Below, in pieces: positions 15,832-23,854 of a DNA stretch of 43,307 nt; position 1 is the stretch's first letter, and every line of letters starts with the position of its first letter. Location of the stretch: the NCBI GenBank assembly GCA_014727925.1, contig WJMN01000008.1, positions 1-43,307 on the forward strand, read 5' to 3'. The notes under the pieces were generated by a model. The model had not been told where the DNA came from, ran no database searches, and was given only the letters and a program-made list of their open reading frames with translations. The position numbers and the translations under genes are program-made. Source of the stretch: Microcaldota archaeon (GTDB lineage Archaea; Micrarchaeota; Micrarchaeia; Anstonellales; Bilamarchaeaceae).

Positions 15832-18663
15832 ATGTATGATCATAAAGCAGTTGAGAAGGAAATCCTTGATTTCTGGGAGAAAAAAGAGATATACGAAAAG
15901 GTAAAGAAGTCCAGGCTGAAAGGCGAGGACTACTATTTCTGCGACGGCCCGCCCTACGCAACCGGGCAAATCCACCCGGGAACAGGGTGGAACAAGTGCG
16001 CAAAGGATGCAATCTGCCGCTTCTGGAGGGGCAGGGGAAGAAACGTCCGGGTGCAGCCCGGCTTTGATACCCATGGCCTGCCTATTGAGGTAAAGGTAGA
16101 GAGGGAACTCAAGATAAAGAACAAAAGGGAAATAGAAAAATACGGGATTGACAAGTTCATAGAGGAGTGCAAGCAGTTTGCCACCAAATACATAGGGGTG
16201 ATGGGAGACCAGTTTAAGTCCCTGGGAGTCTGGATGGACTGGGACAACCCCTACATCACATACAAAGACAGCTACATTGAGTCATCCTGGGAAACTATAG
16301 CAAAGGCACATTCCAGGGAACTTCTTACAGAGGGAGTGTATGTCCTTCCTTACTGCAGCCGCTGTGAAACAACAATGGCGAACTATGAGCTGGAGTATGG
16401 GGAGGAAACAGACCCCAGCATTTTTGTGAAATACAGGATAATGGACAGGGACAATGAGTTCCTCCTTGTCTGGACCACAACCCCCTGGACGATAACCGCA
16501 AACATGGCGGTAATGGCCCATCCCAATCTTCCATATGTGAGGGTAAAGGTAGGCGATGAGGTCTGGATTCTTGCAAAGGACCGGCTGGATTATATCATGG
16601 AGCTTACAGGGGAGACGGCAACAGTCCTTGATGAGTTTATCGGGAAGAAGCTCCAGGGCGTCCAGTATGAGCACCCCTTCCAGCACATAATAGAAAAGGA
16701 AGCGGACCGCAAGGTAATTCTCAGCGATGAGTATGTTACCCTAGAAGAGGGCACCGGGCTTGTGCACTGCGCCCCGGGGCACGGACCCGAGGATTTCCTG
16801 ATGGGAAAGAGATTCGGGATTGAGGCTTTCTGCCCTGTTGATATGAGGGGAAGGTATACACCTGAAGCAGGGGAGCTGGAGGGAAAGCCTGTGCGCGCGG
16901 CAAACCCCGAAATAATAGCGATACTAAAAGAGATGGGGCTGCTGCTTTATGAATCCAGGATAAAGCACCGCTACCCCCACTGCTGGAGGTGCAAGAACCC
17001 CCTTATTTTCCTCACAACAAAACAGTGGTTCATTGAAGTTTCCAAGCTTAAGGAAAAAATGCAGGAGGAAACAGAGAAGACCGCCTGGCAACCTGATTTT
17101 GCGAGGAACCGCTTCAGGGATTTTGTAAGGGATGCTCCGGACTGGTGCATTTCCAGGCAGAGGTACTGGGGAATACCCCTCCCAATCTGGAAATGCGAAA
17201 ACTGCGAAGAAATGAAGGTTATCTCCTCAAAAAAGGAGCTCGGGGACGTCAAGGAGCTCCACCGCCCATATATAGATGAAAAGGAGCTTAAGTGCAAAAA
17301 GTGCGGGGGAAAGATGAAGAGGGTCCCAGATGTCCTTGATGTATGGTTTGATTCAGGCAACGCGGTATGGGCTTCCCTGGACAAAAAAGAAAAGGAGAGA
17401 TACGGGCAGGCAGACTGCATACTTGAAGGCCAGGACCAGATACGCGGATGGTTTTACTCGCTTCTCGGCTCAGGGATGATAAAGAACGGCCAGTCACCCT
17501 ACAAGAGAGTAATCATGCACGGCTTTTTCGTGGATGAAAAAGGGGAGAAGATGAGCAAGTCGGTGGGGAATTTTGTGCCTGTTGAAGATATACTGGAGAA
17601 ATACGGGGCAGACTCCTTCAGGCTTTGGGGGCTTTCCAACACAATATGGGATGAGCAGAAGTTCAACTGGGTCTCACTCAGGGAGGCCCACGGAGCCCTG
17701 GACATACTTTACAACATGCACATTTACCTAAGCCGCTTTTATCCGAAGGAAAAAATAAAGGATGCAGAACTGGAGAAAGAGGACCGCTGGCTCCTCTCAA
17801 GGCTCAACAATACCAGAAAGACCTTCAATTCCTCCTTTGGGGCCTATGAGATAAGCAATGCCACAAAAGCCCTCCGGCATTTCCTTGTGGAGGACCTGAG
17901 CAAATTTTACATGAAGATTGCAAAGGACAGGGTTTCCGGAGGCAGGAACAAGGAAGGTGCGCTTTTTGCAATATACTCTTCTGTGCTTGGGGTGGCAAAG
18001 ATGCTTTCAGTGGTTTCTCCGTTCCTCCCTGAACACGTTTACCAGAAGTTTTTCAGGAAGCACGAAGGAGAGGAAACAATTTCACTCTATCCGCTTGCGG
18101 AGATAAGGGAAGGCGAAATAGACCCTGCGCTGGAAAAGCAGTTTGAGAATGTGAGGGAGATAGCCCCTGCCCTGCTTGAGCTGAGGCAGGAGAACAAGGT
18201 AAAGCTCCGCTGGCCGCTTTCCGAAGCTTATATACAATCAGATTCCCAGGATGTTGTAAAATCGGTGGAGGGGCTCTCAGGGATACTGCGCAAACTTGTG
18301 AATGTGAAAGAGGTTTCCGCAGGCACCGCCTCACCAAAATTCGCTTCCGGGGAGTTCCAGGACGGAAAGGTATTCCTAAACTGCGAGCTCAGCGAGAGCC
18401 TTTACGAAGAAGCAATCACCAACGAGATTGTACGCCGGGTCCAGATGCTCAGGAAAAAGCTCGGGCTTGTGGAAAGCAACCGGGTAGCTGTGCAGATGGA
18501 CCTTGAGGACGAGTTCAGGGCGATTGTAGAGAAGAACAGGAAGGATATTATGAAGGACACAAATTCTAAGTACCTTGAATTTTCTGAGCTTGAAGCAGAC
18601 AAGGATGCGAAATCCTGGGAAGTTGACGGGAGGATTGTAAGAATAAAAGCAGAAAAAGCCTGA
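15832..18663 (+). CDS. ileS: Isoleucyl-tRNA synthetase
   Basis: Charges tRNA-Ile and edits valine. The 943-residue class I enzyme has GPPYATGQIHPGTGWNK (HIGH region as HPGT), PGFDTHGLPIEVKVE, an editing domain with VWTTTPWTITANMAV and a GTGLVHCAPGHGPEDF loop, DWCISRQRYWGIPLP, a zinc-type HCWRCKNP, a CENC...CKKC pair, and EKMSKSVGNF near 572-581. An anticodon-binding domain follows. It is somewhat shorter than the usual 1,000-1,050 residues of archaeal enzymes, mostly through a short C-terminus. A TATA-like tract about 29 bp before the ATG predicts a nearly leaderless mRNA. The stop lies inside a 17-bp palindrome shared with the convergent zinc protein. Confidence 0.97.
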   Translation: MYDHKAVEKEILDFWEKKEIYEKVKKSRLKGEDYYFCDGPPYATGQIHPGTGWNKCAKDAICRFWRGRGRNVRVQPGFDTHGLPIEVKVERELKIKNKREIEKYGIDKFIEECKQFATKYIGVMGDQFKSLGVWMDWDNPYITYKDSYIESSWETIAKAHSRELLTEGVYVLPYCSRCETTMANYELEYGEETDPSIFVKYRIMDRDNEFLLVWTTTPWTITANMAVMAHPNLPYVRVKVGDEVWILAKDRLDYIMELTGETATVLDEFIGKKLQGVQYEHPFQHIIEKEADRKVILSDEYVTLEEGTGLVHCAPGHGPEDFLMGKRFGIEAFCPVDMRGRYTPEAGELEGKPVRAANPEIIAILKEMGLLLYESRIKHRYPHCWRCKNPLIFLTTKQWFIEVSKLKEKMQEETEKTAWQPDFARNRFRDFVRDAPDWCISRQRYWGIPLPIWKCENCEEMKVISSKKELGDVKELHRPYIDEKELKCKKCGGKMKRVPDVLDVWFDSGNAVWASLDKKEKERYGQADCILEGQDQIRGWFYSLLGSGMIKNGQSPYKRVIMHGFFVDEKGEKMSKSVGNFVPVEDILEKYGADSFRLWGLSNTIWDEQKFNWVSLREAHGALDILYNMHIYLSRFYPKEKIKDAELEKEDRWLLSRLNNTRKTFNSSFGAYEISNATKALRHFLVEDLSKFYMKIAKDRVSGGRNKEGALFAIYSSVLGVAKMLSVVSPFLPEHVYQKFFRKHEGEETISLYPLAEIREGEIDPALEKQFENVREIAPALLELRQENKVKLRWPLSEAYIQSDSQDVVKSVEGLSGILRKLVNVKEVSAGTASPKFASGEFQDGKVFLNCELSESLYEEAITNEIVRRVQMLRKKLGLVESNRVAVQMDLEDEFRAIVEKNRKDIMKDTNSKYLEFSELEADKDAKSWEVDGRIVRIKAEKA

Positions 18664-18674
18664 AAGTTTCAGGC
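18658..18674. terminator. Palindrome shared by the ends of ileS and the zinc protein
   Basis: GCCTGAAA-G-TTTCAGGC is a perfect 8+1+8 inverted repeat. It contains the ileS stop (18661-18663) and the zinc protein stop (18669-18671). The minus-strand continuation is TTTTTCTGCTTTTATT and the plus side has ACTTTT, so it may serve both transcripts. Confidence 0.4.
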
Positions 18675-18857
18675 ACTTTTGAACTTTCCCCTCTTTTCAA
18701 GGTCGGACCAGCAGTTCTTGCAGATGTATGCCTTGCTGCCCTTTCCTACTCTTTTTGAGCTCTTAAGGCATTTGGTGCATACTTCCCTGCCGCAGTAGTT
18801 GCACTTGTCCAGCTTTGCTGTTTTTGAGTCGCATCTTTCACATACTTGTATTGCCAT
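18669..18857 (-). CDS. Small four-CxxC zinc-binding protein
   Basis: The 62-residue product has four CxxC pairs (CERC, CNYC, CTKC, CKNC) spaced like a treble-clef or FYVE/RING-type double zinc site, plus a basic loop SSKRVGKGSKAY and a basic tail. Such small proteins often bind RNA, DNA or partner proteins; the role here is unknown. The ATG follows GGGGT with 7 nt spacing. It shares a TATA tract with the divergent K+ channel gene and its stop lies in a palindrome with the ileS stop. The dense cysteine pattern makes a real gene very likely despite its size. Confidence 0.8.
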   Translation of the reverse strand: MAIQVCERCDSKTAKLDKCNYCGREVCTKCLKSSKRVGKGSKAYICKNCWSDLEKRGKFKSA

Positions 18858-18909
18858 AGTGATACCCCTGGTTTCGATGATGTACCAAGAAACTATTCTT
18901 TGCCCAAAA

Positions 18910-18922
18910 GGTATTTAAAAGG
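18910..18922. promoter_or_regulatory. TATA element shared by the zinc protein and K+ channel genes
   Basis: GGTATTTAAAAGG reads as a TATA box both ways. On the plus strand it predicts a start at about 18942, giving a leaderless channel mRNA (ATG 18943). On the minus strand it predicts a start near 18890, about 33 nt before ATG 18857. No other TATA-like tract is seen in the 85-bp gap. Confidence 0.5.
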
Positions 18923-18942
18923 TTCTTGGATATTTCTCCTGC

Positions 18943-19386
18943 ATGGAGGAGATAACGAAATCTCTTATTTTTGCACTTCTCCTTATAGTCATTCTCTACA
19001 TTTTTGGTGCAATAATGTATCACAACCTGGAGAACTGGAGCTGGGTTGATTCAGTTTATTTCATGACCGCCACATTCACCACTGTCGGGTATGGGGATTT
19101 TGTGCCGACAACCGATGAGGCCAAGATTTTTACGGTTCTTTTTATGTGGACAGGAATCTCCATCGGGTTTTACCTCATCTATACAATCTCAAAATACAGG
19201 GAGGAAAAGATAGACCACCGCCTATTCCCATTTCTTGCCCACTTCATGGACCGCGGCAGAAACTCTAAGAAAAAGGACAAGTACAATATTGCGGAAACAA
19301 GGATTCCCTCTGACCAGAGGTACATCATAAACCCGGCAAGGCCCCGCCCCAGAAAAAAATCCACTAAGAAATCATATAAAAAGTAG
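18943..19386 (+). CDS. Two-TM potassium channel
   Basis: A 147-residue ion-channel protein of the KcsA/Ion_trans_2 type. TM1 is LIFALLLIVILYIFGAIMYH (about 8-27), the pore helix and filter are FMTATFTTVGYGDFVPT with the canonical TVGYGD (about 47-52), and TM2 is about 61-83. A basic cytoplasmic tail of about 60 residues ends RPRKKSTKKSYKK and lacks an RCK domain, so the gating signal is unknown. It would form a tetramer in the cytoplasmic membrane. The gene overlaps the convergent small membrane protein gene by 23 nt. Confidence 0.92.
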   Translation: MEEITKSLIFALLLIVILYIFGAIMYHNLENWSWVDSVYFMTATFTTVGYGDFVPTTDEAKIFTVLFMWTGISIGFYLIYTISKYREEKIDHRLFPFLAHFMDRGRNSKKKDKYNIAETRIPSDQRYIINPARPRPRKKSTKKSYKK

Positions 19387-19726
19387 CGGCAAGCCTGAAA
19401 TTCTTTACAAGGGCTTTTATCCCTGTTGCAATCCCCAGGGCGAGCAGCAGCTCCATTCCGCTGCCCAGGTAAATCAACACCCATAGTGCGGGGAAACCCA
19501 TATTCCTGAGCATCTCAGGGGCTATTTTTTCTTTGAGTATCTCGGCTTCAGCCGGCTTCATCCTTTTCATGAGGTTCATTGCCTCGCCCACGCAAACAAG
19601 CGAAAAGCCTGAAAGGGCAAGTGCAGCTCCCTTCCCTCCAAAAAAATCATAAAACCCAAAAATGAGCAGGATGCTCCCTATCCATCCTATTATTCCGGAG
19701 CTTATCCCCAGGGCGTGCTCCCTCAC
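19364..19726 (-). CDS. Small membrane protein of unknown function
   Basis: A 120-residue protein with about four hydrophobic segments: GIIGWIGSILLIFGFYDFFG, AALALSGFSLVCVGEAM, FPALWVLIYLGSGMELLLAL and a weaker LGIATGIKALVKNFRL. A charged loop (MKRMKPAEAEILKEKIAPE) lies between the second and third. It begins with GTG only 6 bases after the enolase stop and is probably co-transcribed with eno. No family is recognised. The last 23 nt overlap the convergent K+ channel gene. Confidence 0.65.
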   Translation of the reverse strand: MREHALGISSGIIGWIGSILLIFGFYDFFGGKGAALALSGFSLVCVGEAMNLMKRMKPAEAEILKEKIAPEMLRNMGFPALWVLIYLGSGMELLLALGIATGIKALVKNFRLAATFYMIS

Positions 19727-19732
19727 TCTTGC

Positions 19733-20977
19733 TCACCACACCTGGGAATAGTGCTTGCCCAGCTTTTCCTCTATCCTGAGGAGGCGGTTGTATTTGCAGG
19801 TCCTCTCTCCCCTTGCGGGTGCGCCGCTTTTTATCTGTGTTGCACCTATCCCTACAGAAAAGTCTGCTATGAACGTGTCATCTGTTTCCCCTGAGCGGTG
19901 GCTGACTACCACCTCCATCCCCGCTTCCATTGCAAGCTCTGCTGCTTTTCTCGCTTCAGTGACTGTCCCTATCTGGTTCACCTTGAGCAGCAGCGCATTC
20001 ATTGCATTCATTTCTATTGCCTTCTTCACCCTCTCCGGGTTTGTAACAACCAGGTCGTCGCCGACTACCTGCACTTTCTCGCCGTATCTTCTGGTGAATT
20101 CTGCAAACCCTTCAAAATCCTCTTCAAAAAGCGGGTCCTCTATGCTGAGTATCTTATATGCCCGCAGCAATTCACCGTAGTAATCTATCAGCTCCCCCTT
20201 TTCCATGTACTTTCCATCCATGAAGTATTTGCCATCGCTTTCGCGGTAAAAAGAGGAGGCCGCAGCATCCAGCCCAATTCCTGCATTGGCAGCATACCCA
20301 CATTCCTCTATGGATTCGGATATTGCATCAAGTGCCTCTGTTGTCCTGCTCATGGGAGGGGCAAAGCCGCCCTCATCCCCAACATTCCGGGAGGTTCTCC
20401 CGTATTTTTTTACCAGCTTGTCGTTTAGCGTGCGGTATATTTCGCAGGCTGCCCTCAGCCCTTCTGAAAAAGAAGGGGATTTTGCAGGTATTACCATGAA
20501 CTCCTGGATGGAGAGCCCGTTTCCCGCGTGCTTCCCGCCGTTGATTATATTCAGCAGGGGTATGGGCAGTTTCTCCCCCCCAAGAAAATCATAAAGCGCC
20601 ATCTTCTTTGTGGAGGCAGCTGCCTTCAGATTTGCCATGGAAACCGCAACTATCGCATTGCCCCCTAGTTTCTCCTTGTTCTTTGTGCCGTCTAGCTCAA
20701 TCATCTTCTGGTCTATGTCTTCCTGGGGGCTTGCCTCCATCTCATAAATTGCCGGCCCGATTGCCTTATTCACATTGTCCACCGCCCTGAGCACCCCCTT
20801 TCCACTGAACCTCGGCCCACCGTCCCTCAGCTCTGTTGCTTCGTGGAGGCCCCTTGATGCGCCTGAAGGGCTTGATGCCCTTCCAAATCCACCCCCCTCT
20901 GTTTTGATGTCAACCTCAATTGTTGGGTTTCCCCTTGAATCAATTATTTCCCTGGCGAACACCGATTTAATCTTCAT
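19733..20977 (-). CDS. eno: Enolase
   Basis: Interconverts 2-phosphoglycerate and phosphoenolpyruvate. The product has AREIIDSRGNPTIEVD, GASRGLHEATELRDG, the magnesium-site region IEDPLFEEDFEGF, VVGDDLVVTN, the signature LLKVNQIGTVTE, and SHRSGETDDTFIAD. ATG 20977 (MKIKSVFARE, 414 residues) is preferred over the track's ATG 21001: the TATA tract at 21000-21012 predicts transcription from about 20980, downstream of 21001, so the mRNA would be leaderless. Length is normal. It shares the TATA tract with the divergent tRNA thiolase gene, and the small membrane protein gene follows by 6 nt. Confidence 0.97.
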   Translation of the reverse strand: MKIKSVFAREIIDSRGNPTIEVDIKTEGGGFGRASSPSGASRGLHEATELRDGGPRFSGKGVLRAVDNVNKAIGPAIYEMEASPQEDIDQKMIELDGTKNKEKLGGNAIVAVSMANLKAAASTKKMALYDFLGGEKLPIPLLNIINGGKHAGNGLSIQEFMVIPAKSPSFSEGLRAACEIYRTLNDKLVKKYGRTSRNVGDEGGFAPPMSRTTEALDAISESIEECGYAANAGIGLDAAASSFYRESDGKYFMDGKYMEKGELIDYYGELLRAYKILSIEDPLFEEDFEGFAEFTRRYGEKVQVVGDDLVVTNPERVKKAIEMNAMNALLLKVNQIGTVTEARKAAELAMEAGMEVVVSHRSGETDDTFIADFSVGIGATQIKSGAPARGERTCKYNRLLRIEEKLGKHYSQVW

Positions 20978-20999
20978 ATTGGTGCAATTCTCCGAAAAC

Positions 21000-21012
21000 A
21001 TTTATATTTTTA
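21000..21012. promoter_or_regulatory. TATA element shared by eno and the tRNA thiolase gene
   Basis: ATTTATATTTTTA reads as TATA-like in both directions. The gap between ATG 20977 and ATG 21032 is 54 bp, and the element is about 27 bp from each, so both mRNAs would be leaderless. Confidence 0.5.
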
Positions 21013-21031
21013 CTATGGCCCAGATTACCCC

Positions 21032-22156
21032 ATGAAAACAACTGCTTCTTCCGAAATGGAGATGATAGAGCTCCTCTACAGCCTTGGCATTCCTGCAGAA
21101 GCAGTGCTCGTATCAAGGCATGGGAAGCTTTTTCCTGAGACTGCACAAATTAGCAAAAGCGGGGAGGCAGAGATAATTTTCTATAAGCACAAGCCCCCGC
21201 AATTTAGGCCGGGGGAGCCCCCTTCCCACTGGAAGCGTGCAGCATATTCGCCAAATTGTGCATACTGCAAGTCTGCTCCAGCAGTTTACCTTCCTTATGC
21301 GGCCCAGCACCTCTGCCCCAAGCACTTTAGGAGGCTTTTTGAAAAGAGGGTAAAGCGCACCGTCCGCAGCTACGGAATGGTAAAAAAAGGCGAGCGGGCA
21401 GGAGTTGCGCTCTCGGGGGGCAAGGACTCTTATTCATTGCTGCACGCGCTTATTTCCCTGAGGGAAGCCCTGCCATTTGAGCTTGTTGCAATTACGGTTG
21501 ATGAAGGAATTCCTGGCTACCGGAACAGGGCAATAGAAGTTTCAAAGAAGAGATGCAGGGAGCTGGGAATTGAGCAGCACATTTATTCTTTTAGGGAAGA
21601 GCACGGAAAAACTATTGAAGAAATTGCAGACCAGGGGAAGGAAAACCCATGCTCTTACTGCGGGGTGCTGCGCAGAAAAATACTTAACTCAAAGGCACGC
21701 GAGCTGGGGCTAGACAAAATTGCAATCGGGCACAACCTTGATGATGTTGCGCAGACTGCGATGCTCAACCTCATCCGCAATGAACCCCTCCGCTTTGCAA
21801 GGTTCAACGAGCCCCTAATTGAAAACGAAAAATTGATACCCAGAATCCGCCCGCTCAGAGACATAAGGGAAAAGGAAGTTGCGGCATACGCATTCCTGCA
21901 CGGGCACAATTATGATTCGGGGCGCTGCCCGCATGCAGCCACTGCCCTCCGCTGGTCTGTGCGCCATGAACTCAATTCCCTAGAAGACCAGTACCCGGGG
22001 ACAAAAAGCAGGATAGCCTCAAGCTTCAATACCCTCCAGGGCATCGTGAAGGATTCCCTAAAGGAAAAAAGGCTGGAGCTAAACGAATGCAGAATATGCG
22101 GGGAGCCCTGCTCTGAAGAAGTTTGCATGGCCTGCAAAATGCTAAGCGATTTATAG
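21032..22156 (+). CDS. TtuA/Ctu1-type tRNA 2-thiolation protein (TIGR00269-like)
   Basis: PP-loop ATPase that adenylates a tRNA uridine so sulfur can be inserted. The core has the PP-loop ALSGGKDSYSLLHAL near 128-142, the CSYC pair near 207, and AIGHNLDDVAQTAMLNLIRN. It carries the two zinc-ribbon pairs of this family: CAYCKSA with LCPKHF (about 75-95), and a C-terminal CRICGEPC...CMAC. Ahead of the zinc site, residues about 11-52 (IELLYSLGIPAEAVLVSRHG to EAEIIFY) read like the C-terminal half of a ThiS/MoaD-type ubiquitin fold, the fold of the usual sulfur donor. Length is 374, longer than most members. The shared TATA predicts a leaderless mRNA at ATG 21032. The target uridine is not determined here. 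Confidence 0.88.
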   Translation: MKTTASSEMEMIELLYSLGIPAEAVLVSRHGKLFPETAQISKSGEAEIIFYKHKPPQFRPGEPPSHWKRAAYSPNCAYCKSAPAVYLPYAAQHLCPKHFRRLFEKRVKRTVRSYGMVKKGERAGVALSGGKDSYSLLHALISLREALPFELVAITVDEGIPGYRNRAIEVSKKRCRELGIEQHIYSFREEHGKTIEEIADQGKENPCSYCGVLRRKILNSKARELGLDKIAIGHNLDDVAQTAMLNLIRNEPLRFARFNEPLIENEKLIPRIRPLRDIREKEVAAYAFLHGHNYDSGRCPHAATALRWSVRHELNSLEDQYPGTKSRIASSFNTLQGIVKDSLKEKRLELNECRICGEPCSEEVCMACKMLSDL

Positions 22157-22178
22157 GTTCTCCGGCATAACTGCCCCA

Positions 22179-22943
22179 ATGGAAATCATTTTTCTTGGAA
22201 CAGGCGGAGGAAGGATAAATCTCATCAACCAGACGCGCGCAACCGGCGGCTTCATCATTTCCGGAACCAAGAATATCCATATTGACCCTGGGCCCGGAGC
22301 GCTTGTCCAGTTGCGCAGGCTCGGCCTCTCCCCCCTTAAAACAGACATAATTGTGGTTACCCATTCCCATATAGACCACATAAGCGATGCGGGAGTTTTG
22401 ATAGAGGGAATGAGCAGCTACGGGCTCAAGAAAAAGGGAATTCTTATCGGAGGCCCGGATTCCCTTGAAGGTACTACTGATGGCCAGAGCATCAGCGAGT
22501 TCCATCTATCCAGGGTTGAAACAATCGTGAATGCAAAGCCAGGAGAATCCTTTGAATTTGAAGGCGGAAAATTCACCTTTACAAAAGGAGTGCACGATTC
22601 CTTCCCCGCGTTCGGCTTTGTGCTGGAGATGGACGGTAAGCGCATCGGGCACACTGGAGACACCGAGTATTATGATGGAATAGAGGATGTTTTTGAGGGC
22701 TGCGACCTGCTGGTTCTAAACACCATAAAGCCGGAAAAAGACCGCTACCATGGCCACCTTACTGCAGAAGAGGCCTCAAAATTGATTGGGAGGCTGCAGC
22801 CAAAGCTTGCAATTCTTACCCACATGGGGATGAAGATGATTAATTATCCTCCTGAAAAGAAGGCAAAGGAGATTGAAGAGGAAACAGGGGTAATGACAAT
22901 TGCGGCAACTGATGGGATGAAAATCCTCTCCGACCAGTTCTAG
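22179..22943 (+). CDS. Metallo-beta-lactamase-fold hydrolase (RNase Z-like)
   Basis: The 254-residue product opens MEIIFLGTGGGRINL and has the metal motif VVTHSHIDHISD (HxHxDH near 66-71), GHTGDTEYYDG with the bridging Asp, and ILTHMG as the final metal histidine. This is a full active site of the RNase Z/UPF0173-like MBL group. No long exosite arm is visible, so it is not a clear tRNase Z; the substrate is unknown. A TATA-like GATTTATAGG at 22148-22157, inside the previous stop region, predicts a leaderless mRNA. The last codons contain one copy of a 12-bp direct repeat that recurs at 23798. Confidence 0.85.
   Translation: MEIIFLGTGGGRINLINQTRATGGFIISGTKNIHIDPGPGALVQLRRLGLSPLKTDIIVVTHSHIDHISDAGVLIEGMSSYGLKKKGILIGGPDSLEGTTDGQSISEFHLSRVETIVNAKPGESFEFEGGKFTFTKGVHDSFPAFGFVLEMDGKRIGHTGDTEYYDGIEDVFEGCDLLVLNTIKPEKDRYHGHLTAEEASKLIGRLQPKLAILTHMGMKMINYPPEKKAKEIEEETGVMTIAATDGMKILSDQF
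22928..22939 (+). repeat. 12-bp direct repeat, left copy
   Basis: CTCCGACCAGTT at the 3' end of the MBL hydrolase gene (followed by CTAG). The identical 12-mer recurs at 23798-23809, 870 bp away, at the other end of the toxin/antitoxin-like module. Confidence 0.6.
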
Positions 22944-22997
22944 TCCTTAGGGCAAGGCAGTGTTTGGCATTGTTCAGTGGAAATGAGGCATGGATAA

Positions 22998-23010
22998 TAT
23001 TATAAAATCC
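22998..23010 (+). promoter_or_regulatory. TATA box for the toxin/antitoxin-like module
   Basis: TATTATAAAATCC predicts a start near 23030, which places AGGGG (23031-23035) 5 nt before TTG 23041 and rules out the track's GTG 23017. Confidence 0.45.
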
Positions 23011-23040
23011 TGAATTGTGTTTTACAGCAAAGGGGATATT

Positions 23041-23417
23041 TTGGAAAAGAAAACCAGCAAGGAATTTTTTAGGAAACTGTTTCACAGCAAGGTCAGGAGT
23101 TTGAGGTATACAACACATCCAATAGAGAGGGCAATAAAAAGAAAAATAATCAACAAAAGTGAAAAAACAATTCCCAGGTTTGAAAAAGACATAGACACAA
23201 AAGACCCCTACCTTGCGGTTGAACAAACTTCTGAATTTGAAGGCGAGCGAAAGTTTAAGCTCTATTATAGGGCACCGGAAGGGGGATTTATCGCCTACTT
23301 ATCGCCTACATAATAGCTTTAAATAAGCAAATGCGATTGATTAGCGTGTATAAGACGACTAAGTCACTGCAGGAAAAGCTATATAAGCATGAAAAAGCAA
23401 TTATGAAAAAGCGTTAA
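23041..23417 (+). pseudogene. Toxin-like gene (DUF4258/RelE-like), frameshifted by an 11-bp tandem duplication
   Basis: The track shows a 98-codon ORF ending EGGFIAYLSPT. Just before its stop TTATCGCCTAC is present twice in tandem (23288-23298 and 23299-23309). Removing one copy restores a frame continuing GGFIAYIIALNKQMRLISVY and ending EKAIMKKR with TAA at 23415-23417, giving 121 residues from TTG 23041. The restored end looks like a RelE-type strand pair with a C-terminal helix, and the N-terminal RYTTHPIERAIKRKI recalls DUF4258 (YTKHA-type) toxins. The next gene is DUF2283-like, a family often paired with such toxins. Base use is AT-rich compared with its neighbours. Family naming is moderate; the duplication and the restored frame are read directly. 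Confidence 0.75.
23288..23309 (+). repeat. Perfect 11-bp tandem duplication
   Basis: Two adjacent copies of TTATCGCCTAC. Because 11 is not a multiple of 3 the duplication shifts the frame by two and truncates the toxin-like gene. Confidence 0.95.
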
Positions 23418-23462
23418 TAAAAGAGGATATCAACAAAAAAATATTAAAAAGGGGAACTTAGC

Positions 23463-23789
23463 ATGAAAAATGTGGATTATGATCCAGAAGCCGATGCAAT
23501 CTCACTTGATGTCCAGGAGGCCAAGGCCCACTACACTGTAGAATTTACTGAACATATTCTGGTGGACATGAGCAGTGAAGGAAAGATTGCCGGTGTTGAA
23601 ATACTGGACGCAAGCGATGAGATATCCAAACTGTTTGGCCGGATAGTTTCAAAAACAGAAATCAAGCAGTTGCTGTTTAAAGTTAAACAAAAACCGGATG
23701 GATATGCCATCCAGTTCAGCTCCCCTAAAAAGAATAACCAGGTTGCAAACCTGCTTTTCCCAGTATACAAAAGCCCATTGATATCATAA
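23463..23789 (+). CDS. DUF2283-family protein, likely antitoxin
   Basis: The 108-residue product begins MKNVDYDPEADAISLDVQE and continues HILVDMSSEGKIAGVEILDAS, the defining pattern of DUF2283. Residues 60-108 form a less conserved helical and strand tail (SKTEIKQLLFKVKQK). DUF2283 proteins often sit next to DUF4258 toxins and are thought to act as antitoxins. Here the gene lies 45 bp after the restored toxin frame and has GGGG 8 nt before its ATG. The antitoxin-like gene is intact while the toxin-like gene is broken, the expected order of decay. Confidence 0.8.
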   Translation: MKNVDYDPEADAISLDVQEAKAHYTVEFTEHILVDMSSEGKIAGVEILDASDEISKLFGRIVSKTEIKQLLFKVKQKPDGYAIQFSSPKKNNQVANLLFPVYKSPLIS

Positions 23790-23797
23790 CCTGGCTG

Positions 23798-23809
23798 CTC
23801 CGACCAGTT
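23798..23809 (+). repeat. 12-bp direct repeat, right copy
   Basis: CTCCGACCAGTT, identical to 22928-22939, lies 8 bp after the DUF2283 stop and just before the valS promoter. Together the copies bracket the AT-rich module. Confidence 0.6.
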
Positions 23810-23854
23810 TTAAAAGTTTAATAAGCAGAATAAACTAATTTTCGGGGTTATTTC

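Noticed and set aside
15952-16002. IleRS HIGH motif reading HPGT taken as a damaged active site
   Set aside because: Archaeal-type IleRS proteins commonly carry an HxGT form here, and all other motifs are intact.
20980-21001. Enolase start at ATG 21001 as given in the ORF track
   Set aside because: It overlaps the shared TATA tract and would precede the predicted transcript start; ATG 20977 begins the conserved N-terminus.
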